From JARRNJ01 sp037385045 (GTDB lineage Bacteria > Pseudomonadota > Gammaproteobacteria > JASBUN01), in assembly GCA_037385045.1 (NCBI GenBank), contig JARRNJ010000025.1, positions 5,194 through 69,193 of the forward strand: DNA of 64,000 nt, written 5' to 3'. Position 1 is the stretch's first letter. Each line of letters begins with the position of its first letter. Below the pieces are notes generated by a model that saw only the letters and a program-made list of their open reading frames with translations, ran no database searches and was not told the origin of the DNA. A program made the position numbers and the translations under genes. Below, piece by piece: positions 44,525 through 52,421 of the stretch.

Positions 44525-44834
44525 GAAGGCTGCCGCCGACCCCCGGCGCACCGTTGTCTGGCGCGAAGGCGTCGTCGTGGTGCGTAATCAAGCCCTTGAA
44601 TATGCCTGTTCGAGCCTATATGCACTATTATGGTGCACTCACCTCGGGCCATGCACCTACACGGACCGGCGCGGTCCGCCCCTGCTGCGCCATGACCTCG
44701 GCGGCGGCCTTGGGGCTGAGCGATATACTGTTGTTTTTTCGAATCTTTTTATAGATCAGCTGATCGGCGTGGCACCGATGCTGGCGCAGGCGGCGGGCCG
44801 TCCCGGCTGGTTTGGTTTTTGCAGGGTTGGAACC
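44525..44834. other. Upstream region of ntrBC
   Basis: 310 bp with no credible gene. It contains the NtrC box at 44621-44637 and a GATCAGCTGATC palindrome near 44756-44767. A weak sigma-54-like TGGCACCGATGCTGGC starts near 44769, but its -12 GC is one base out of place. A GTTTTTTCGAATCTTTTTATAG AT-rich patch could hold a sigma-70 promoter. Confidence 0.5.
44621..44637. promoter_or_regulatory. NtrC box upstream of ntrB
   Basis: TGCACTATTATGGTGCA has perfect TGCAC..GGTGCA arms matching the NtrC consensus. It suggests that NtrC controls its own operon, either activating it or repressing a sigma-70 promoter. Confidence 0.85.
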
Positions 44835-45872
44835 ATGGCAGCCGAAGGGCACAACCGACAGCGAATTCAGCAGCGGGCGCTGGAGAACCTCACCACCGCG
44901 GTGCTGGTTTTGGACCGCGACCTGGTGGTGATCTACGTCAACCCTGCCTGCGAAATGCTGTTCGGTGTCAGCGCCCGCAAGGCAACGGGGACCCCGCTGC
45001 GCAAACTCTTGTTCGGGGCGCCGGAACTGTGCGAGCACTGCGCCGAGAGTCTGCGCGACGGTCACCCGTTCACGGAGCGGGAAGTGACGGTGACCCTCGC
45101 GGGCGGCCGCACGCTCACCGTCGACTGCACCGCGACGCCGTTGCTGGAACCCAACGTCGGCCAGGAGCTGCTGGTGGAGCTGGTGGGCATGGACCGTCAC
45201 CTGCGGATTTCGCGCGAGGAGAATCTGCTGGCCCAGCACGAGGCCGCGCGCGCGGTGATCCGCGGCCTGGCCCATGAGATCAAGAATCCGCTCGGCGGCC
45301 TGCGCGGCGCGGCCCAGCTGCTGCAGCGCGAGCTGCCCAACGAATCCCTGCAGGAATATACCCACATCATCATCGAAGAGGCGGACCGCCTGCAGAATCT
45401 GCTGAACCGCATGCTCGGCCCCAACAGCCTGCCTCACCGCCAGACGGTGAATATTCATCACGTGCTGGAGCGGGTTCGCAACCTCGTGATGGCTGAGACA
45501 CCCACGGGCGTGGAAATCATCCGCGACTACGACCCGAGTATTCCGCTGTTGCAGGCCGATCCGGTACAAGCACTCGGAAGCAATGGGCAGATCACCCTGC
45601 GCACGCGCGCTCAACGCCAGATCACCATCGGCCACGAACGGCACAAGCTGGTGTTGACGGTCGAGGTGATCGACAACGGACCGGGCATCCCGAAAGAGAT
45701 ACTGGAGAAGATTTTCTACCCGCTGGTGACCGGCCACGCGAACGGAACCGGCCTGGGTTTATCGATCGCGCAATCCCTGGTGAACCGACACGGCGGCCTT
45801 ATCGAGTGCAGCAGCGAGCCGGGCAACACCGCATTCAGAATCCTGTTGCCCCTGGAGACACAGCATGACTAG
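44835..45872 (+). CDS. ntrB: Nitrogen-regulation histidine kinase NtrB (GlnL), N-box deleted
   Basis: 345 aa. It phosphorylates NtrC when nitrogen is scarce, under PII control. A PAS domain (about residues 15-110) and the phospho-acceptor H-box (RGLAHEIKNPLGGLRGAAQLL) are intact, and the G1 (DNGPGIP), F-like (IFYPLVTG) and G2 (GTGLGLSIAQ) motifs are present. Between SIPLLQADP and VQALGSNGQ, where homologs have a DQLIQAVLNIVRNA-type N-box, about 14 residues are missing in frame, at about 45563/45564. Without the Mg-coordinating Asn, ATP binding and kinase activity should be lost. The start at 44835 is supported by the PAS boundary. Its stop overlaps ntrC by 8 nt. Confidence 0.93.
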   Translation: MAAEGHNRQRIQQRALENLTTAVLVLDRDLVVIYVNPACEMLFGVSARKATGTPLRKLLFGAPELCEHCAESLRDGHPFTEREVTVTLAGGRTLTVDCTATPLLEPNVGQELLVELVGMDRHLRISREENLLAQHEAARAVIRGLAHEIKNPLGGLRGAAQLLQRELPNESLQEYTHIIIEEADRLQNLLNRMLGPNSLPHRQTVNIHHVLERVRNLVMAETPTGVEIIRDYDPSIPLLQADPVQALGSNGQITLRTRAQRQITIGHERHKLVLTVEVIDNGPGIPKEILEKIFYPLVTGHANGTGLGLSIAQSLVNRHGGLIECSSEPGNTAFRILLPLETQHD

Positions 45873-47274
45873 CATGGACAAAATTTGGGTCATTGACGAC
45901 GATCGTTCCATTCGTTGGGTGCTGGAAAAGGCGCTGAGCAACGCCGGCTTCCAGGTCACCACATTTGCCGACGGCGCGCAGGTACTGCGCAAACTGGAGC
46001 TCGACGCCCCGGACGTCATCATCAGCGACATCCGCATGCCCGGCATCGACGGGATCGAGCTGCTGGGCGAGATCAACGACCGTCACCCTGGGATACCGGT
46101 CATCATCATCACCGCTCACTCGGACCTCGACAGCGCCTTGTCCGCCTATCAGGGCGGCGCCTTTGAATACCTCCCGAAACCGTTTGATGTCGATGAGGCC
46201 GTTGACCTGGCGCAGCGTGCCGTGCAGCACCGACGCCGCGAGCAGGAGGAGCTGGCAGCCCCCGCAATACCGGAAACGCCCGACATCATCGGCGAGGCGC
46301 CAGCCATGCAGGAGGTATTCCGCGCCATCGGCCGGCTGTCGCGCTCCAACATCACAGTGCTGATCAACGGCGAATCCGGCACCGGCAAGGAACTGGTGGC
46401 GCGCGCCCTGCACCGTCACAGTCCGCGGGCCGACGGGCCCTTCATCGCCTTGAACATGGCGGCGATACCCCATGACCTGCTGGAATCGGAACTGTTCGGC
46501 CACGAGCGCGGCGCCTTTACCGGCGCCCAGACCATGCGCCGGGGACGTTTCGAGCAGGCCGATGGCGGCACCCTGTTCCTGGACGAAATCGGGGACATGC
46601 CGGCGGAGATGCAGACTCGTCTGTTGCGGGTGTTGGCCGACGGCGAGTTCTACCGCGTCGGCGGTCACACCCCGATCAAGGTCGACGTGCGCATCATCGC
46701 CGCCACCCACCAGAACCTGGAACAGCGGGTACGCGACGGCAAGTTCCGCGAGGACCTGTTTCACCGACTCAACGTCATCCGCATCCACATTCCATCCCTG
46801 CGTGAACGGCGCGAGGACATCCCGCGCCTGGCGGAATACTTCCTGGCCCAGGCGTCGAAGGAACTCACCATGGAGCCGAAGCTGTTGCGCCCCGATGTGA
46901 TGGACTATCTGGCGCAGCTCGACTGGCCGGGCAATGTGCGGCAGTTGGAAAACACCTGCCGTTGGCTCACGGTGATGGCCTCCGGGCGCGAAATCCACAT
47001 GGCCGATCTGCCGCCCGAGTTGCTGGCCGGATCGGCGACCGGCGGCGAGGGTGCTGACGACTGGCAGGGCGCGCTCAAGCGCTGGGCCGACCACCGCTTC
47101 GCCCAGGGCGAAAGCGCGTTGCTGGACAAGGCCAATCCGGTGTTTGAACGAATCATGATCGAAACCGCCCTCAAGCACACCGGGGGCCGCCGCCAGGACG
47201 CGGCCCGGCTGCTGGGCTGGGGCCGCAATACCCTGACGCGCAAGATCAAGGAACTGAACATGGACCCTGACTGA
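45865..47274 (+). CDS. ntrC: Nitrogen-regulation response regulator NtrC (GlnG)
   Basis: 469-aa sigma-54 enhancer-binding activator. The receiver domain has Asp55 (SDIRMPG) and the acidic pocket IDDD. The AAA+ domain has Walker A GESGTGKE, the sigma-54-contacting GAFTGA, Walker B GGTLFLDEIGDM and the R-finger region. The C-terminal Fis-type HTH (GGRRQDAARLLGWGRNTLTRKIKEL) binds NtrC boxes such as those at 42052 and 44621. Complete, unlike its cognate kinase. Confidence 0.98.
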   Translation: MTSMDKIWVIDDDRSIRWVLEKALSNAGFQVTTFADGAQVLRKLELDAPDVIISDIRMPGIDGIELLGEINDRHPGIPVIIITAHSDLDSALSAYQGGAFEYLPKPFDVDEAVDLAQRAVQHRRREQEELAAPAIPETPDIIGEAPAMQEVFRAIGRLSRSNITVLINGESGTGKELVARALHRHSPRADGPFIALNMAAIPHDLLESELFGHERGAFTGAQTMRRGRFEQADGGTLFLDEIGDMPAEMQTRLLRVLADGEFYRVGGHTPIKVDVRIIAATHQNLEQRVRDGKFREDLFHRLNVIRIHIPSLRERREDIPRLAEYFLAQASKELTMEPKLLRPDVMDYLAQLDWPGNVRQLENTCRWLTVMASGREIHMADLPPELLAGSATGGEGADDWQGALKRWADHRFAQGESALLDKANPVFERIMIETALKHTGGRRQDAARLLGWGRNTLTRKIKELNMDPD

Positions 47275-47289
47275 CGCTTGCGCGCCGGC

Positions 47290-47316
47290 CGGTGACAGCA
47301 TGGCCTGCTGTCACCG
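47290..47316 (+). terminator. Hairpin after ntrC, possible terminator
   Basis: GGTGACAGCA and TGCTGTCACC form a perfect 10-bp stem (11 with the flanking C-G) around a TGGCC loop, 15 bp after the ntrC stop. No T-tract follows, so intrinsic termination is doubtful; it may protect the 3' end. Confidence 0.4.
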
Positions 47317-47453
47317 CAACACCGCACCGGACGGGGGCTTGAAATGACCCGCGCCTCAGCTATACCCATCTGTACCGAATGAAACGCCGGGTCGCGAGGA
47401 CCGTTCGTCTCCGCCCCGTGTATGCGCTGAACGCCGACTGTCAGGGGACACGG

Positions 47454-48029
47454 ATGAAACGGATTGCCTTGTTTTTGGTCCCGGTGTTGCTGGGCGGCTG
47501 TCAGGCCCTGGCGAGAAACGACGCTGCCTACAGCCGCAGCCACGATCTGCCCGCAGGCTCCCGCGTCGTGCTGGATCGTGCGCTGAAGATGCCGGTGGGC
47601 CGCCGCAGCCTGCACGTCCAGCACGGCGAAGTCACCCGTTACCGGAACCTCAACATTTACGACGGTTATTGCGAGCTGGTGCTGAAGACCTTGTCCGACA
47701 CCCCGCGCGTGATCAAGCCGGACACGTTCACCGTTACCCGCTTTCACCAGCAGATCGACTACACGCAATCGTCCATGCGCACGGCGCCCAATCTGCGGCT
47801 GGTGGCCATGGGGGGCGGCAACGGCGACGCCGAGGGCGATATGGGCGACGTCCCGTTCCAGAGCGTGATGCGCCTGCACTCGCCGCGCCAGCCCGACGTC
47901 GAGCGCCTCACCTGCACCATCTGGGCAACGCCATCCGAGGGCGATTATCTGACCGTGAAGGAAATGCAGGATACCCTCAAGGGCGTTTTCACCCTCAAAG
48001 CCGCCCCTTCCACCGGCGCGGCCCGCTGA
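47454..48029 (+). CDS. Predicted outer-membrane/periplasmic lipoprotein
   Basis: 191 aa. The ATG at 47454 gives MKRIALFLVPVLLGGCQAL, a lipoprotein signal with lipobox LGGC and Cys16 as the lipidation site; AGGGGA lies upstream. The mature part contains Cys residues in DGYCELVL and LTCTIWATP that may form a disulfide. I do not recognise the family. It is convergent with pyrD. Confidence 0.8.
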   Translation: MKRIALFLVPVLLGGCQALARNDAAYSRSHDLPAGSRVVLDRALKMPVGRRSLHVQHGEVTRYRNLNIYDGYCELVLKTLSDTPRVIKPDTFTVTRFHQQIDYTQSSMRTAPNLRLVAMGGGNGDAEGDMGDVPFQSVMRLHSPRQPDVERLTCTIWATPSEGDYLTVKEMQDTLKGVFTLKAAPSTGAAR

Positions 48030-48041
48030 TTCAGCGTCCAC

Positions 48042-48986
48042 TCAGGCGGAACAGCCCGACTCGGGTTCATTCAACAGCAGCGATCCGACCAGCTGCTCCA
48101 CGGCGCCGATGCCGTGACGGCGCAGATAGTCGACAATCGTGCGGTTGATGGTCGAGCAGATGAGCGGATCGTAAAACAGCGCCGTTCCCACACCCACCGC
48201 ACTGGCCCCGGCGATGATGAACTCCAGCGCGTCCTCACCGCTTGCCACACCACCCTGGCCGATGATCGGAACGGCGTGGTCGCGGCAGACCTGGTAGACC
48301 TGGTGCACCTTGAGCAGGGCAATGGGCTTGATGGCCGGTCCTGACAGGCCGCCCTGATTGTTGCCGATAACGGTGCTGCGGCTTTCGCTGTCAATGGCCA
48401 TGCCCATCAGCGTGTTGATGACGGCAAATGCGTCCGTGCCCGCCTCGATGCAGCGCCGGGCGTTGTCTGCGATGTCCGTCTGGTTGGGCGAAAGCTTGGT
48501 GATCAACGGCTTGTCGGTGGCCCGGCGGCACGCCTCCACCACGCGAGCAGACATGTCCGGATCGTTGCCGAAAGCGACGCCGCCTTCCTTCACGTTGGGG
48601 CAGGAGATGTTGATCTCGATCGCGTCGATGGGAGAGTCGTCGAAGCGCCGGGTGACCTCGTAGTATTCATCCACCGTCGAGCCGGACACGTTGGCGATGA
48701 AGCGGGTTTCGTCGAAGGGCAGTTGCGGCAGGATTTCGCGCACCACATGATCAACGCCGGGGTTCTGCAGGCCGATGGCGTTGAGCATGCCGGCCGGGGT
48801 CTCGAACACCCGGTGCGGAGGATTGCCCAGGCGCGGGTTGCCGGTGGTGCCCTTGAGGCAGACCGCGCCGACATCCCGGTTGGAGAAGCCCTTGACCCGC
48901 GTATACTCTTCGCCGAATCCGACGCAGCCCGACAGCAGCACCAACGGGCTCTGCATGCTCATGCCGCAGAGCTGCGTCTGCAGCAT
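48042..48986 (-). CDS. pyrD: Dihydroorotate dehydrogenase, class 1
   Basis: 314 aa, oxidises dihydroorotate to orotate in pyrimidine synthesis. FMN-barrel motifs include GFGEEYTRVKG, NAIGLQNPGVD, the catalytic cysteine in NISCPNVKEGG, and IIGQGGVASGEDALEFIIAGASAVGVGTAL. A catalytic Cys instead of Ser marks a class 1 soluble enzyme, unlike the membrane-bound class 2 PyrD of E. coli. A class 1B partner (PyrK) is not adjacent. The ATG at 48986 is chosen over an upstream GTG by similarity to family N-termini. Confidence 0.93.
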   Translation of the reverse strand: MLQTQLCGMSMQSPLVLLSGCVGFGEEYTRVKGFSNRDVGAVCLKGTTGNPRLGNPPHRVFETPAGMLNAIGLQNPGVDHVVREILPQLPFDETRFIANVSGSTVDEYYEVTRRFDDSPIDAIEINISCPNVKEGGVAFGNDPDMSARVVEACRRATDKPLITKLSPNQTDIADNARRCIEAGTDAFAVINTLMGMAIDSESRSTVIGNNQGGLSGPAIKPIALLKVHQVYQVCRDHAVPIIGQGGVASGEDALEFIIAGASAVGVGTALFYDPLICSTINRTIVDYLRRHGIGAVEQLVGSLLLNEPESGCSA

Positions 48987-49052
48987 CTCTCGATCCTCGG
49001 CGTTCAACGCTGCCTCCACAGTTTATCGGGCGTGCCCCCCGAAGTTTCGCAT

Positions 49053-49562
49053 ATGATACATTCGCCAGCCACAGACAACGGACAGGCCGCCTCCACCGTG
49101 TTCCACGTTATTCTCTACGAGCCGGAGATCCCGCCCAACACCGGCAACGTCATCCGGCTTTGCGCCAACACCGGCAGTCAATTGCACCTGATCGAGCCAT
49201 TGGGATTCCGTCTCGAGGACAGCAAGCTGCGCCGCGCGGGGCTGGACTACCACGAGTACGCGCCGGTGCGCGTGCATCGCGGCCTGGCGCAGTGCCTCGA
49301 GGCGCTGGCAGGTCCGCGGGTGTTCGCCTGCTCCACCCGCGGCGGGCGGCGCTACACGGAGGCCGCGTTCCACCCCGGGGATGCACTGCTGTTCGGCCCA
49401 GAAACCCGCGGCCTGCCGGACTTCGTGCTCGAGACCCTGCCCGCGGCGCGCCGGTTGCGCATTCCCATGGCGCCGGGCAACCGCAGCCTTAACCTTTCCA
49501 ACGCCGTGGCCGTGGTGGTGTATCAGGCCTGGGCGCAGCAGGATTTCGCCGGCGGGAATTGA
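49053..49562 (+). CDS. trmL: tRNA (cytidine/uridine-34-2'-O)-methyltransferase TrmL
   Basis: 169-aa SPOUT methyltransferase that 2'-O-methylates the wobble base of tRNA-Leu. It begins near FHVILYEPEIPPNTGNVIRLCANTG and has the knot motifs LLFGPETRGLP and IPMAPGNRSLNLSNAVAVVVYQAW. It is divergent from pyrD and convergent with gpsA. Confidence 0.96.
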   Translation: MIHSPATDNGQAASTVFHVILYEPEIPPNTGNVIRLCANTGSQLHLIEPLGFRLEDSKLRRAGLDYHEYAPVRVHRGLAQCLEALAGPRVFACSTRGGRRYTEAAFHPGDALLFGPETRGLPDFVLETLPAARRLRIPMAPGNRSLNLSNAVAVVVYQAWAQQDFAGGN

Positions 49563-49570
49563 GCGGCGGA

Positions 49571-50584
49571 TCAGCCGAATTCCGCCTTGAGCTCGCGCGC
49601 AAACAACGCCGCAACCGCATCGCGCGGGTCGAGGGCCTGGTAGAGCACCTTGAACACCTGCTCGGTGATCGGCATTTCCACAGTGTGCTCCCGCGCCAGG
49701 TCCACCACCACCCGCGCGGTCTGCACGCCTTCCACCACCTGGCCGATGGCGGTGTGCGCCTGCTCCTGGCTCTGGCCGCGCGCCAGCGCCAGGCCGAATC
49801 GGCGATTGCGCGATTGGTCGTCGGTGCAGGTCAGCACCAGGTCGCCGAGCCCGGCCAGACCCATGAAGGTTTCCTGGCGCCCGCCCATGGCCTGTCCGAG
49901 CCGGAAGATCTCGGCCAAGCCGCGGGTGATCAGTGCGGCGCGGGCGTTGGCCCCGAAGCCAAGCCCGTCGGAGATGCCGGCGGCGATGGCCAGCACATTT
50001 TTCACCGCCCCGCCCAGCTGCACCCCCACAACGTCGTCGCTGGTGTAGCTGCGGAAGCTGTCGGTGTGCAGGATCTCGGCCATGTCGGCGGCGAACGCCG
50101 GATCGGCCGAAGCGATGGTGGCGGCCGTCGGCAGACCTTTGGCCACTTCGCGCGCGAAGGTGGGTCCGGAAATGACGCCACAGGGCCGCCGCTCGCCCAG
50201 CACTTCGGCGACCACCTGATGCATGAGCTTACCGCTGCCGAGCTCCAGCCCCTTGGTCGCCCACAAAACCCGGGCTGCGGGCGCCAGATGCGGGCGCAGG
50301 CGCGTCAGCACTTCGCGAAAGGCGTGACTGGGAACGGCGACCAGCACGTCGCGTGCCGGTGCCAGCGCCGCCGGCAAATCAGTCACCGGCTCGAGGCCGT
50401 CGGGAAACGGGATGTCGGGCAGGAATTCGCTATTGCAGCGCTCGCGCCGCAGCCGTGCCACATGCTCCGGTTCATGGCCCCACAACAGCGTGCGCAGCCC
50501 CTTGCGCGCCAGCAGCGTTGCCAGGGCGGTGCCCCAGGAGCCGGCCCCGATGACGGTGATACACCTGGCTTCGGACGGCTGCAT
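49571..50584 (-). CDS. gpsA: Glycerol-3-phosphate dehydrogenase [NAD(P)+]
   Basis: 337 aa, makes sn-glycerol-3-phosphate for phospholipid synthesis. It has the nucleotide-binding GAGSWGTALATLLA, the ATKGLE motif, SGPTFAREVAKGLPTA and the substrate lysine in VQLGGAVKNVLAIAAGI. It lies directly downstream of secB, as in many gammaproteobacteria. Confidence 0.97.
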   Translation of the reverse strand: MQPSEARCITVIGAGSWGTALATLLARKGLRTLLWGHEPEHVARLRRERCNSEFLPDIPFPDGLEPVTDLPAALAPARDVLVAVPSHAFREVLTRLRPHLAPAARVLWATKGLELGSGKLMHQVVAEVLGERRPCGVISGPTFAREVAKGLPTAATIASADPAFAADMAEILHTDSFRSYTSDDVVGVQLGGAVKNVLAIAAGISDGLGFGANARAALITRGLAEIFRLGQAMGGRQETFMGLAGLGDLVLTCTDDQSRNRRFGLALARGQSQEQAHTAIGQVVEGVQTARVVVDLAREHTVEMPITEQVFKVLYQALDPRDAVAALFARELKAEFG

Positions 50585-50619
50585 GGCCGCGGGTCAGTCA
50601 GTGCCGAGCGTCGGCCGGC

Positions 50620-51087
50620 TCACTGCACCGACTCGGGCTGCGGCTGCTGCGCCTGGGATTGCAGGTGCTGGGCGTACAGCGCCTCGAAGTTGACCGGTTC
50701 CAGCAGCAGCGGCGGGAAACCACCTTTGGTCACCAGACTCGACACCGCTTCGCGGGCATAGGGAAACAGCGCATTGGGGCAATAGATGCCCAGCACGGCG
50801 CCGGCGTCGCCCTCGTCGAAACCGCGCACGGTGAAAATGCCCGCCTGCTGGACCTCCACCAGGAACGCAGTGTGCTGTTCGGTTTTCGCCGTCACGGTGA
50901 CCGACAACGTGACCTCGTGGGTGTCCTCGGCCACCGGCGCGGTGTTGATGCCCAGGTTGACCTCGATGGTCGGCTGCGCGTTCTGTTGAAACACCGCCGG
51001 CGAGTTGGGCGACTCGAACGATGCGTCCTTGAGATAGACGTTGTGGATGGCGACCTGTTGCTGGGGCGTGGCTTGTTCTTCGCTCAT
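50620..51087 (-). CDS. secB: Protein-export chaperone SecB
   Basis: 155 aa, a tetrameric cytoplasmic chaperone that keeps preproteins unfolded and delivers them to SecA. Recognisable are IHNVYLKDASFESPNSP, the GIYCPNALFPYAREAVSSLVTKGGFPPLLLEPVNFEALY signature, and a Gln-rich tail. The glutaredoxin gene grxC, found beside secB in E. coli, is absent here. Confidence 0.97.
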   Translation of the reverse strand: MSEEQATPQQQVAIHNVYLKDASFESPNSPAVFQQNAQPTIEVNLGINTAPVAEDTHEVTLSVTVTAKTEQHTAFLVEVQQAGIFTVRGFDEGDAGAVLGIYCPNALFPYAREAVSSLVTKGGFPPLLLEPVNFEALYAQHLQSQAQQPQPESVQ

Positions 51088-51215
51088 GGCTGCTTCCTGT
51101 GGTTGGTCCTGCTGCGCCGACGCGGCATCGCGCTATTGTCGCACCCGGGCCGCAATGCCCGTCAAGTTCGCCGCCCCCGCTTGAGCACCGCGGTCTGCCG
51201 GCGAGCCGGCGTGTG

Positions 51216-51641
51216 CTACTTGCGCGTTACGGGAAGATTGTCCTTCTGCCAGGCCATGAGTCCGCCCCGCAGATTATAGACAGACTCGAAACCGTGCTTC
51301 TGCAGGCGGTTGCAGGCCGAGCCGGAACGCGACCCGGTGCGGCAATAGGCAATGATCGGCCGTTTCTTGTATTTCTCGAGCTTCTTGGCCTGATCGTTGA
51401 TCTGTGACAATGGAATGTGGATGGCGTTGGCGATATGGCCTTCCTGGAACTCCTTGTGCTCGCGCACGTCGACCAGCACCGCATTCTGGTGATTCATCAG
51501 CTGCGTGGTCTGCAGTGGCGAGAGATCGTTTGAGCCGCCGGTGCGAAAGCGGATCTCGGTGACGACAACCGCGATCAGCAGAACCACGAAGGCAATGGAC
51601 AGGGCGAGGTGGTTACCAATGAACTCAGGGAGCTGGTGCAT
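51216..51641 (-). CDS. yibN: Membrane-anchored rhodanese-like sulfurtransferase (YibN type)
   Basis: 141 aa. One N-terminal membrane helix (LALSIAFVVLLIAVVVTEI) anchors a rhodanese domain with the catalytic Cys loop YCRTGSRSG. It may move sulfane sulfur near the membrane. Gene order yibN-secB-gpsA matches E. coli and Pseudomonas apart from the missing grxC. Confidence 0.93.
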   Translation of the reverse strand: MHQLPEFIGNHLALSIAFVVLLIAVVVTEIRFRTGGSNDLSPLQTTQLMNHQNAVLVDVREHKEFQEGHIANAIHIPLSQINDQAKKLEKYKKRPIIAYCRTGSRSGSACNRLQKHGFESVYNLRGGLMAWQKDNLPVTRK

Positions 51642-51798
51642 AGGATCAAATCTGTCGGAAACGGTTCAGGGCTTCAGCCGCAACAAAACAATCACGCCCA
51701 AGCGCGGCGGGCCGGACAATGGAGAAGGCCGCCCGCCTGCAACCACCAGGCGACGGCCATGGGGTTATGCGTGGGTCCTGAAGGGGACTCGGTCGGCG

Positions 51799-52119
51799 CT
51801 ACTGCTCTGCGCTGCAGAACACTTCCCGCATCATGCCGATCAAACGCAGCGTGCGCGGATCACCGACGCGATAATACACGCGGTTGGCATCCTTGCGCGA
51901 GGCCAGGATACCTTTGTCGCGCAGGATGGCAAGGTGCTGGGAGATATTGCTCTGCGATGTGCCGACGTGCTCGACGATGTCCTGGACGCTGACTTCGCGG
52001 TCACCCAGCGTGCAGAGAATCTTCAACCGCAACGGGTGCGACATCGCTTTCAGGGAGCGGGACGCACGGTCGATATCGTCATCGCGGGTGATGAGCAGTT
52101 CGGCATCAGCAGTCGTCAT
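51799..52119 (-). CDS. ArsR-family regulator, SqrR/BigR-like persulfide sensor
   Basis: 106 aa from the ATG at 52119. A winged HTH (VSVQDIVEHVGTSQSNISQHLAILRDKGIL) is flanked by Cys36 (RLKILC) and Cys102 (REVFC). The 66-residue spacing equals that of SqrR Cys41/Cys107 and fits BigR/YgaV, which sense reactive sulfur by forming a polysulfide bridge. Metal-binding CxC motifs of true ArsR are absent. The rhodanese gene next to it and the TusA/PP-loop group support a sulfide response. An earlier start at 52182 would add 21 residues. Confidence 0.82.
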   Translation of the reverse strand: MTTADAELLITRDDDIDRASRSLKAMSHPLRLKILCTLGDREVSVQDIVEHVGTSQSNISQHLAILRDKGILASRKDANRVYYRVGDPRTLRLIGMMREVFCSAEQ

Positions 52120-52421
52120 GGCGGAGTCCGTATAACCAAAAGGGGCGCACGAGCTGCCCCTTGCTTCGCGTGTGGTATCCATAGGGATAGTAAGGTCGAC
52201 GCCTTATTTTATAAGAAAGAAATTATACAATAATACGGTTTGCGGCAACTACCAAGCACGAAAGGCCAAAAAGTGAAATATTTTCACCTGCCGCGACCCA
52301 TTCGGGCCGGGAGCCGGGTGCCGGCCAGGACGTTAGCAATACCGGCCGATTCGCGTTAGACTGCGTCCAATTTTTTCCACACCTTTTCCTGTATTCGAAG
52401 TAACGGGCCCCTGTAACGACC
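52120..52421. promoter_or_regulatory. Divergent regulatory region between the ArsR-type gene and gpmI
   Basis: 302 bp. On the minus strand a perfect TATAAT lies at 52222-52227, about 100 bp before the regulator gene, with only a weak -35 (TTGCC-like) upstream. A CTTAT-TTT-ATAAG palindrome (52203-52215) sits just downstream of the predicted transcription start and is a candidate autorepression operator. The rest is AT-richer than its surroundings and must also carry the gpmI promoter; no gene is seen. Confidence 0.5.

Noticed and set aside
44769..44786. Sigma-54 promoter for ntrB (TGGCACCGATGCTGGC)
   Set aside because: The -12 GC is displaced by one base from the required spacing; not called.
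49098..49113. TGTTCCACGTTATTCT, a parS half-site in trmL
   Set aside because: Only the left half matches; palindrome is lost.
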